Source: Imbricaverruca yamaguchii
Taxonomy: Eukaryota > Arthropoda > Thecostraca > Neoverrucidae
Length of the DNA stretch: 64,000 nt
Direction of reading: 5' to 3'
NCBI GenBank assembly: GCA_034440575.1
Contig: JAOTOL010001634.1
Span: forward strand, 2,539,501 to 2,603,500
This document shows positions 13,501-25,500 of the stretch, one piece after another (the stretch's first letter is position 1; the number at the start of each line of letters is the position of its first letter). A model generated the notes under the pieces. That model had not been told where the DNA came from and made no database searches. It worked only from the letters and a program-made list of their open reading frames with translations. The translations under genes were made by a program, and so were the position numbers.

Positions 13501-16500
13501 CACCAAGCGATTCACAATGGGTGTTACTTTTGCAGACCGGAGGAAGCCGAAGAGGCGTCCTCCAAGATGATCGGCCACAAGCTGGTGACGAAGCAGACTG
13601 GAGAAAAGGGTCAGATCTGCAACAAGGTACTCGTGTGCGAGCGCAAGTTTCCCCGCAAGGAGTTCTACATTGCCATCACGTTAGAGCGGGCATTTGCGGT
13701 GAGTACGATTCCAACTTTGTGGCATGGTAGTGCTGACAATGCATGGCCATACACGGCAATGCAGGATAGTGCTGGCAGTGCATGATTGCATACAGTAAGA
13801 CATGATATTGCTGGTGGGACATGACCATTCATAGCAATGCAGGATAATACTGGCAGTACTTGATTGCATGCAGTACTGCACGTTAGTGCCAGCAGTATAT
13901 GGCCATATCATATGGCAATGCAGGATAGTGCTGGTGGGGCATAATCGCATACAGTGATGCAGGATAGTGCTGGCAATACATGATCAAGCACTGTGGTACA
14001 CCACAAAGCTGCCAGTACATGATCATGTACTGTGGCACATGACAATACTACCAGTATATGATAATGCACTGTGGTACATGACAATACTGCCAGTACACGA
14101 TTTTGTACTGTGGTAGATGACAATACTGTCTACACAATCATGCACTGTGGTACATAACAATACTGCTTGTACACAGTGTTAAAATAACGATGTCTCGTTA
14201 GGTGTGAGAGGTCGAACCGAGTACAGCAGGATGTCAGAATCGCAATGGAAATAATGTCATTAAAATTTGTGAAGTCCTGCAAATCCAGTTTTGAAACAAT
14301 TGTATACATATCGCTGTCCCAGCTTTGCGTGTTTGAGATGCATTTAATTTGGGGACACCCATATTAGTGAAAGTGATACAAGCACCTATGTTATAAACTG
14401 CTATTTTATAGCATAGAACATCAGGCAATCTTCACCTATAATCGCGCTACTGGATTCTCGTTATCACGATCATGGATTTGTTCTGGTGAGCATAAGCATG
14501 ACACTTGTAAATGGGATACAGTTAGAAACAAGGCATGAAGACTTCGCAAACACGCACCAAGAATCACGATGTCGACACTTTTTTTAGGAAGGGTGTCGAT
14601 TCAGTGTTCAGTAAGTGGCATATTCCACCCTATTTCTCGAATAATTTATCGCTGCTTGCGCACGATGGTACTGTGGTACACAATACTGCCAGCACGTGAT
14701 CATGCATGGTATTGCTGTTGCTGGCCATTCGCGCTCGTGTACGGCGGTGCACTGCATTGCCCTGAAGTTCTGAAATGTGAGTGGTGACCCATATTTAATG
14801 ACAATTATTTTGATATCACTTCTTTTTGGCATCAATGAGTACCACTGTTGCCATTTTTCGTCAGGTTATGATGAGCTGTGTCTTCAAAAGTGGCCATGGC
14901 CTGTGGGAGCAGCATTGCCCACAGGTAAAGGCAGCAGGTTCATCAATGGCATTACCAGCATTAATCAATCAACAAATGCCATCATTCATTATCATTAATA
15001 AACATTGTCCATGTATATTTCCACTTTTCACATTAGTTACTTTTTTTGCATTACCCATTTCCCCTCCATTCGACAAAAAGTCAGTTGCAAGTCACTGGTG
15101 CACTATAGCACACTCGGACGACTGGATAGTTTTTGGTGGGAGGTTTCGGTATGCACTCCGGGCCCCGCTCTGACGTCCGACATTGTGTCGGACCGTGCCG
15201 GGCGACTGGATATTTTTCGGTGGGAGGTCTCGGCATGCACTCCGGGCCCCCGCTCTGACGTCCGACGTTGTGTCGGACCGTGTTGGGCGACTGGAGGCGG
15301 CGGCGACAGCGTGATACGCCGAGTGGTTGGCACAGCACCAGACTCCCGGGCGCCCGCGCGTGCTATATATAGCCGGCGGTCTCGTCTCCTTCGGTGACGT
15401 CACGTGTCCCCGGGGCCGTGCTGTCCGGCGCACTCAATCCTGAATGGGGGAGGGGGCTGACAGGTAGACATGTAGGGCCGGGGAACACGGTTTGGAAGGC
15501 GGTAGGATTTTAGCGGGCTGGGCCTATGTGCTCGTGTGAGGAAAGGTTTTGCTGGGTTTTTGCTGCGGGTGATTCGCCTTCTGGTGAATTATTTAATTTC
15601 TTGATGCATTTGCATGCAGTGGATACCTCGATTCGCACATTCCCTGAAATTGCTATTGAGGTTTGTATAGAGAAAAAAAAATGTGAAAGCTTATATTCAT
15701 CTTTGATGTATGCAACAAGGAAAAAGACATATGCGTCACAAGCCACATATTCAGCAAAAGGTGGCATTTGGCAAGGTATGAATAGCCCAAACGACCGCAT
15801 ACGCTTTACTTCCACGAGCTTTTCTGGTTGTTACAATGGCAAAGCGATGTATATATGGAGGTTGGCATGTCTTTTACTTCCATGTAGCCTTGATAAAGAG
15901 ACAAGATGTTTGCTGGGTGGCGTAAATTGTGAATAGTCCAGTATAAATAGTGAATATGAATAGGGAAATAATATTACGATTAATATATATATATATATAT
16001 ATATATAATAGTGAAAAGGAAGTTTTTTGGCACATACCGATCCTTTTTATGTCAACCTTACTCTTGCAACATGGTCAAAATGTGTGTATGTCAGGTGCGC
16101 CTTTCTTCCCATTCTATCGGCATTTCCTCACACGGGCCGTGACAAGGGTTGGCACATACGCTTCTCAACATGCTTATTTTAGCAACTGCAGTATCATGTG
16201 CGTAAGTGTATTGCCGCCTTGATACTGTAGGTAGTGTTCGACATGATATGGGCATGAATGGACGTAATATGGCCGAAGTGTTTGGCACGCCATGAAGCAC
16301 CAATCCACCACCATATGACGTGAAATTACTTGGTGGGTGGGGGAGCAGAAATTCTGACTATGAGTGAATTGGTAAAACAATGTGGAAATATTTCCATTTT
16401 GATAATGCGTTGGTAGCATTTAATTGAGAAACAACACTTGGTTGAATTACACTTTGGAAGGATTATGTCCTCTTTGATACATATTTTCAGAACAAAATGA

Positions 16501-19500
16501 GCTATATCAGCTAAGATTTATGTGATTTTCTGTATGCTGGCTGTGACGGATCATCTGGTTTGCTTTCAAATTGGGAACATTATCCCTGAAATAGGTAGAG
16601 CTTTTTCACATCAGTCCAGAAATTATCAAAATTCTTACTTACAACAAGAAAAACAATACACAAGTATTGATATTGCAATTGAAATGAATGCACGACGCAC
16701 GCTACGGCTGAGTAGTTCGCTATGCTGTCGCTCACCGGTGGGCCCGATGACACCCGACATCTGCCGCAGGGTCCGGTTATCATCGCCTCCAGCCAGGGCG
16801 GTGTCAACATCGAGGAGGTGGCCGAGGTGGACCCGGGCGCCATTCACAAGGAGCCGGTGGACATCTTCGAAGGTACGAATGATCAACCCTGGTCGATGCG
16901 CCCTATAGCCCCCCCCCCTCCCCTCCCCCTCCCCCCTCCCCCCCCGACATCTTCGAAGGTACGGACGCACGGGGCTCGACGGAGCGCTTCGAAGGGTAAA
17001 TTACGCCGCTGCACGGAAGTAGGCTGCGACACCATGGTGATCATAACATGTTCAACCCGTGTTAACAAACAAGAACTGCGTTTGAGGGCTACAAATGTGT
17101 AAGTTGGGAAAACAAGTTCTCATCATCTGATGTTATTTCGTGGTTCTATCCCATCGTCCGACTGTGCATTGCTTAGTGCCGTGCAGTAATGTGCAATAAT
17201 GTGAAATATGCAGGGAGAGTCCAAAACGTGAACAATGACACCACAGGAAGCTTGTGAAAATGTTCATGTTTTCCGGAACACGCGATGTATACCGTGACAA
17301 AAACACCTATGTTTGCATTACGATGGGGGTTCGACTGTATGTCCATGCAATTGATGCCTCCGGTTAGAATGAAGGCACAATTGTACTTCTTGTTGTGGGG
17401 CCAGTATGATCAGGTGTTTCCATTACCAGACTATCAGATATTACTAAGTAAAATTACGTCGTTACGCGTAGATAAGCCTATAGATTACCTATCGGTAATA
17501 CCTTCTGACCGGCGGTGGCACAGTCTGCCGTTTCCAAGGTGCCACGCTGCACTGTCAGTGCGACACGTAATGATTGCCTGCAGTCGACTTAACCATGAGC
17601 GAAGGCCGGCCGTGCCTTTGAACCGTAACTTTTACCTACCTTTTTACCGTACCTTTCACCTACTTTGGACGTACCTGCTTCTCCCCCAGGGAAGTATTAG
17701 GGCACGAGTCATCAATTGTTCAATCGGGATGTCTCTTCCGTTTCCTGTCAGAAGTAAAGTTTTCTGTGATTTATGCCGCTGGTTAACTCGCTTTCGCACT
17801 TGGGAAAATGAGGATAGAAGCACGGCATGCTGTCATATGCACAACGACCCCTTCACATGCAGTTGTTTCGTTCACAACAATTGTTAAATCTGGACGTCTC
17901 TTCCGCTTCCCATCAGAAATATAGTTTTCTGTGATTTATGCTACTGGTTAACTCGCTTTTACACCTGAGAAAATGAGGATAGTAGCACGACATGACGACA
18001 TGCGTACATCGACCCCTTCACATGCAGTTGTCTCGTCCCCTGACTTCGTGCATATGCCATTGTTTGATTGACGACGACGCAGTCGATGTGCCCATAAACT
18101 CCAATAACCAACCTTTCGGCAATGAGCGACCTTGAGCATTGTGAAGTTTGTTAATGCAAACTGTAAGACTTACATCAATAAGTTTTAAATATTTTGTTGT
18201 GAAGCTAATGTTTTATATCACCCATCTTTATCTCATCTTTATCCGATCCACCATAGTTTTCCCATGTGAGATAACTTACCCGAATTCCGTCCGTTCCGAA
18301 CATCGGAAAACCATAAAAACCATGGAAAACGGACGCGTATATGGGGTGTTTAAAAGCAAAACGTTTTTTCTTCATATGGCAGACAAATAATGCCCGTTAA
18401 TAATTCTGCCGTCTAATTTATCAATTTCAACAGGCTAGGGATCACAGAAGGTCACAAGGTCATGGGATCACGAGGTCAAACGTGAGAGATACTGGTGTTT
18501 TCACGGACGTGTTTTCTTTGATCCTTTTCTTCTCAAGGATGCATGTCACGCTTGTTCTTCATTATCGATGATATATCTCGCGAAACGGCAGTATGTTGAG
18601 GTGACCCTTGTTGTGTCACCTCAAAATACTGCCGTATGCTAAAACTCCGAAACCGTTGGTCGGATCGAGCTAAAACTTGTTCACGCGTGTTCAAAGCACA
18701 AGACTACCATGCATACCAATCTTGGTACAACTACAAATTTATTGGGTGTAAAATTTATAAATGTTTGGTCGATCTGTCATGGAACGCATCAGGTGTGATT
18801 TTAGAAGGCTTGGCAATGCGCCACTGAAGTCTAGTTTGATTCCTGTCTGGGGCATTGGTGCAGATTACGTTTTCTGGGGTGGGGTAAGGGGAGCCGTACC
18901 ACTGGATAGCTCCCCTCGTCATCTCCCTCGCTACCTACCCTGCTACCTCCTGGTTAGTTATTGGTTTTACGACACATCGACCGTTGAGTCATGTAGCGTC
19001 GCTAATCTCACGCCGATTGGTCGCGGGTGAAGATCCCTGCTACCTCCATCCCCTTGTTAGTTATTAGGGCTTTAGGGCGCATCGACTACATTGGTCATGT
19101 AGCGCCCATACCTCCATCCCCTTCCGCCGGAGAGTGTGAAAATGCGGTGTATGAGTGGTAGCCGGGCCAGGAGTTGTGTACCAATTACGCCATGTTTTCT
19201 GGTGTGCCAATGACCAGCGATACTTCACAAGAGGGAGGGAAGGCAAGGGCGAGAGAGGAAGGGCGCTGTATGACCGAAGCAGTCGAAGCGCCCCTAAGCC
19301 CAAATAACCAACCAAGGGCGAGAGAGGAACGCGTTGTCGCGTGTCGGAAGTGGTAGCGATCGGCGTGGCTAAACTAGACGAGTGTAGCGGGCCGCGGTCG
19401 GGGCGGGCACGCGTGGCCGGGCGTTCGGCGTCGTCAGGCTGAGCGCCCGCGGAACACCTGAGCCCCTGACCGCCTGAGGCGTCCGAGCGGTGGGGCGTGC

Positions 19501-22500
19501 CGTGACGTCAGCGTGACCGGCCACGCGCCCGGCAGGTCTCACGCAGGAGAAGGCGGAGCGGATCGTCGACGTGCTCGGACTGAGCAGTCGCAAGGCCGAG
19601 ATGGTCGAAATGCTCGAGAAGATCTACAAACTGTTCATCCAGACGGACGCGTCGATGATCGAGATCAACCCGCTGGCGGAGGACACCTTCGGCACCAGTG
19701 AGTTGGCGCTGGCCGGTCTCGGCTGCTGACGCGCCGGTACACCGAATGCCGACCGAGTGCGTGCAGGACGTCGTGGCACGCCAGGTGTCGTCTGTCGAGT
19801 CGACTGTGGTCCACGGGCTGCTGCGTGTCAGTGGTGGGCAGGTGTAGTTGTGGCACGCTGATGTCCTTTCGGGTATAATCCGCTCCAGGACGTGAGCGTT
19901 GTGAGCACCACGTGTCCACAACCGGCCAGCTCCTCTGCCGTTATCAGTATGTTGAGAGGTTTGACGCTGCCTTTCGATGACTGACTGGAGGCGCACGACG
20001 ACCTCGTCCGGCATCACCCACTTTGTTGGTGGTTGGTGATAACTCGTAATGTTTTCAGAATTACTCTCCTGGGTTGATCATCTCTTCACATTATTTTTAT
20101 GCGGATTGCGAAGTTTGCGTTGTAGTCGGTTTGTGCGGCAACGTGTGCTGATTTCTGACTGCCAAGCGTTTTCGTTTTACCATACAGTTCGTATTTGTCA
20201 CCACTTTTCCAGATGTGATGCCATATGCGGGATTTCTGCGTATGTACTGTGTGTATGCAGTGGACACTATCAGGTGGTGTGGCCGTGACTTGATTGGCGG
20301 GTGGACATCTGTGCCGGTGTGACCGTGACGGGCCGGACGTCTGTGTCAGTGTGACCGTGACGGACCGGTGGGCGTCTGTGCCAGTGCGGCCGTGACGGGC
20401 CAGACGTCTGTGCCAGTGTGACCGGCTCGGTCGGCTGACATATCCCACTATGCCGCTGTTTGCAGAGCCCGGTGATCCTGGCAAACGTGAGTGTTGGCTG
20501 TGCCGGTCCGCCGGCCGGCCTGCTTGCCAGTGCGTCGACGCATGCCACGTGCCACGTGATCGCGCCTCTCCAGTCTGTCCCGGCCGCCTCAGCCCCCGCC
20601 CCCGCCACCGGCCACCGGCCCGCACAGTCCGGTGGCGATCATACTCGGAGTGTGTGCAGCTGTTCCTCTCGGTAGTCAGCTCCTGCGTGTCTGGCTGCTG
20701 ATCCCACCTGCTGGGTGTGGTGTGTCTCCACCGGCCTCTGGGTCAGGCTTCGGTATCGCGCGTGACACTTCCACGCATGTCGCTACTCGTTCAGTCTGTG
20801 GATGCTGTGAATGACTGATACATTGCACCTGGTGAGTGTGTCGCAGCAGCAGGACTGCACACCAATGTAAAGTCGTTTAGTTTTTAATGGTGGCAATTAG
20901 CTTTCAAGCGGAGATATCATTTGAATGATGACTGCCTAGCGAATGCAATAAAAAATAGTTGCGATTTGTTGAGGTCATTCATAAATTGTGTGAGCATGTG
21001 GTTCAAGTGTTCGATTAGGTTCAGCATGTTCTTTATTAACCTCGTGACCTTTTATAAAGGTACTATTTTGATCCTTAGATTTGGGTGCCGAAATTTCCCC
21101 ATCAATTGCCGGACTGCGTCAATATTTTTGTTTTGTAAAGCTGACTGCACAATGGGTTACTAAGGTGAAATGTTAAGGTCTAACCTGAACTCCAGATGGT
21201 GTTCTTGTGACTGAGTATGAGTATGTCCAATATTGGTGTCGTTTCAAAGCTATTCGCCCATAGGAGACTATGATGATATTGTTGGTTGGTTATTGGTTTT
21301 ACGACACATCGACCGTTGAGTCATGGAGCGTCGCCAATCTCTCACGCCGATTGATCGCGAGCGAAGAATAGCGACAGGTGAGACTATAACCCACAACTTT
21401 TCGATTGTGAGGCGGGCAACTTACCCCTAGACTACTCGTCCCCTTGTGATGATATTGTTACATGCATCAGATATCAGAGGTCATACTCAAACTCGAAAAA
21501 CGCCACACAACCTCGGTGACAACAGAGGGAAGGTAACTCGTCACCCACGCGCCAACAGGCCCCAGCGGCACGAGAAGACCACACCGGGACACAAGGGGAC
21601 GAGTAGTCTAGGGGTAAGTTGCTCGTCTCACAATCGAAATGTTGTGGGTTCGAGTCTCACCTGTCGCTACTCTTCGCCCGCGACCAATCGGCGTGAGAGA
21701 TTGGTGACGCTAGACGACTCAACGGTCGATGTGTCGTAAAACCAATAACTAACCAACACCGGGACAAAATCCCACAAGGCACCGTACACCGTGTCATCGC
21801 AAGCTATCACGATTGTCCCAATGTGATCTTTGCGACCCTCATTGACACGTTTCGGCCTTGCATTCTACGAGCGTAATACTCCCAAATGACCCCCATATAG
21901 AATATCATCTATAATGCAGACATCAAACTTCAGTTAATGTGTAGGTCGCTGACCCATCCGTGACCTCTGACGCGGCTAAATATGATATGATCGTGCTGCA
22001 TCAGCAAATGGCTACAAGTAAACCCATATCGACTACTTCTACAATATACAAATCTACTATATCGATACCGGATCACCGACCACTTTCTGGCACCTGGGGG
22101 ACTTGAATATATTATCATCGTAATCTATGGGCTAGTTGCTTTGCAATATCAGCCATGTCAGCTATGCTCCTCGTTACGTAAAATTACATCATCTGGATGT
22201 CATGTCACATTTGAACTCTGGGATCCACTAGGACGTCGGTTTTACAAAACAAATATTGACGTCATTAGTTAAACAATTAATTGGGCACATACTAGAAAAT
22301 GAAACATAAAAATAGGATTTTTCAGAGGTTACAAGATGAAACGTAGCGGAGTCACGAGGTAAAAAGTCGACTTCAGAAGTTCGTACTTATTTCCATTGTA
22401 TTGGCCATATCCTCCGCTTTCAAATGTTAGATAAGTTTCGTAAGCTACTTGTCACCAGTAACCCTCGCCATTTTCCGCCCTCCCCCTAAGGTTTTCTGCA

Positions 22501-25500
22501 GATAGTGAAGAAGAAAAAACGGCGCTCGGCAGTGCGCCGACATTTTCGATACCTTTTCCCACATTAATTTTAGATGTTTGAAAATATTGAGGTCAGGTCA
22601 CTTACGGTCACCGAGTTATTCAAGTGAGAACACCTCCAAAAACGTTCAACCAGTTGTCATTCTTTAATCGATAAAGATATTTAAATAAGCTTTCATCCTT
22701 TGCTTATCTTTAGGGATGCAGCAAGATGCACTGGAGGAACTTTGAGTTTTTTATCGGTTTAGATATTTGTTTGTTCTGCCTAAAGTAGGATTATTTATGA
22801 TATTAAGTTCAGTTTAAGCAACGTTGCCCGGTGCGATCATTAGAATAGAAGACAAAAAATTCAAGAAAATTGGAAGCTCAAAAGACTGAATGCTTCCAAA
22901 AATGAAAATGATTATTTTTTTATTAGTCAAATGTTCTATGGTCATGGTCCATTTTGACTTCCTTTTCTGATCACAGCCCGTTTTTGTTTTGAAAATCTCC
23001 TTAAAAATGAACTCCACAGAGGCAAAAACCTGACACCAGTCATGATCTCAGAGACCCTAGTGACGTCTCGCTATGAGGGATTTTTTTAATGGTTTCGGGC
23101 ACTACTCGTCGGCCGCTTTCCGATGACACCACTCGTTTCCGTGCAACGCTTCGTTTGGATATTGGAGGAGGGCATAAAAGGACCCCCCAGAAATCGGGTG
23201 AGGATCTGACTCGAAAGGTCTAAGAAACACAACCAAAAATATGTATGAACGCTCTTGGTGAAATCAACATTTATATAGCCTGTATCTCGTAACCCATCTG
23301 ACCTGGAAACCTAAAAAAAGGTGAGAATCATAATGTGGGTCCCAGATAAACCGTACTTCCTGTTATCAGAATCGGAGGAGTGTGGTGAACAATTTGGGGT
23401 CTACCTTGGTTATTTATCCTGGAATCACCCAACTAGTGGCTAGCTCGCGCAATGCTTGTCACACGAGACCAGCACCATGACGTCACCTTCCGATTTACCA
23501 TGTTGAATGTGTGTTATGTTCTGAAGTGCTTGGTGTGCTTTCGCTAGACCTATCAGCGCGCAAACCCTGCATAGTTACGTGGTTGGTGTTGGTGTCAGTT
23601 GTGGTGGGTTCGATCCATTGTGCACGGTCTCGTCGGCTGTCCTCGTCACTGCAGATCCGTCGACCCGGTGTCGCTGCTGTTCTGGAATCCGATGCCCAGC
23701 AGCGCACTACGGGGCTGAGAAGCTTCCCGTCACCTGATACAACTTTCTACCCATTGTTCAAAATGTACTGCAAGCGTTTGCTGGAGTGAGCTTCCGGAAT
23801 GTGGCCCTGATTTAACCGGAGCCCTTTGCGTGGAGAATAGTGACCTCGTGACCATGCGGTCGTCGCGCCCGCAAGTTCGATCAATCACTCCACCACTCCA
23901 TCGTGGAAGTCCACTTAACCGCAGGGCATGAACTGGGAGTGTGAGATGACGTCAATGCCCCAAAATGTTCGGCCCGCCACTGCATCTCCGTCCTTATCGG
24001 ATCAGTACTGACCGCGATATCACCTCGCCGATGCTTCCTCTCCTCCCCACACCCAATCCATCGCCATTATCTGGCCAGTTGCCAGCTGGCCAACCATCCG
24101 ATGGCGAAATACTAACGTTTGCTGCGGCTCGAACCTTGTTTGGCGGGAACAAGGACGACCAGTGCAGGTTCCTCTCAGCTGGGCTCTTTCAGCTTTCGGC
24201 GGCCATTAGCTGCCAGAGCGAAGGCTCGCCACCCTTCTCCACCTCACTGTTTGGTGTTAACGCCCTGCATAAATCGCCGGATGTGCGCCTGCTCGCGTTT
24301 GCTAGCGCCACATTGCAGCATAGTACTACTCCCATTTGTAGTATTGTTACAGCCCAGTATACTGCGTAGGCATGGAAGTGACCTTGGTTGGTTGAACAAC
24401 TTGCCAAAGTTTGGTGATGGCGGTGGAATGAGGATGGGCTGGACTACTGCCATCCGCTTTCGTCGAGTGTACATATTTATGGGTTGTTTCATTTGACTTC
24501 ACGTATATTTTTATCCGGACCATTAGGTTAAAGAAGTACTTAAAAATTGAATGAATTGGAATGTTCAGAAGTAAATTGATCATATTTTTATTTCGATATA
24601 TTTATATTTTGGTTTTAACTGTGGTGTCCTTGGTACTGAGCCCACCAATGCCCTTTGTACTGAGCCCACCACTGCCCTTGTCGTTTGAGATGGACACTTG
24701 TTTCCCAAGCTTCGATAACCATTTAATTGTCTCGTATCTAGCTAACGCATGTTTCGTGGTGTCTGAATGGTACAGATGTAATATCGGCACGAGGGGTTGC
24801 CATTGGGAAAATCAGATGAACGAAATCACCATCTAAAACACGACCGTGCGAGTACACGACCACCAGGAGTACACGACCGTGCGAAAAAATTGACAGTAAA
24901 ACGCATATCATTTCCTTTTATGTTATATTTCCCCCTTCCGCTGTAAACCATATCGTGCAGATGACCGGAAAAGTATTCATCCCCATGAATAACACGATTC
25001 GTTTTCCATTCTTATGCTGATAAATAATGATTAAATTGACTCATGCACTCGTCTTCCCCTCCTAAAGTCTTGTGGTGGATAACTACGACAATTTTGAACC
25101 CAAAATTTAAGCGATGAAGCATTTTCTGGGAGCATAATTTCTATGGTATGACGTCAGCTCGCCTAAAGAACACATTGCATATGTCAAGTGCACCCTAAAA
25201 ATACGTTTATTAGTTTCTTTTTCTCCATCGCTGACCATTAGCAGTCAGGAGAGCTCCTCTCCATCTCGACCCCTCGCCACACAAATAGCCGTATGTTAAC
25301 ACCAGAGCACAAACATAGAACTGCAAGTCACGGCACTCCCTGCTGGTAAGGATAGAGAAAGATGCTATTGTGGGGATTAACTTTCAGTTTTTAGTCATAG
25401 TAAAATCGTTACTCCTGAAGGTTTTCCGCAAGTTAAAACCAATTCAATGTAATTGATACCACAGTTCGTCAATAACGAATAGTTCATGTTTGTCATCCGC

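Noticed and set aside
15526..15936. 136-aa ATG ORF downstream of a TATA-like site
   Set aside because: No family resemblance. The promoter signal is weak and the ORF lies inside a SUCLA2 intron, so I list only the possible promoter at low confidence.
17285..17887. 200-aa ORF as a host gene
   Set aside because: Includes tandem-duplicated DNA and a fragment resembling a LINE zinc knuckle. Composition and overlap with repeats argue against a gene.
23965..24369. 134-aa ATG ORF in SUCLA2 intron 5
   Set aside because: No recognisable domain, overlapping open frames on both strands, and no splice or promoter support.
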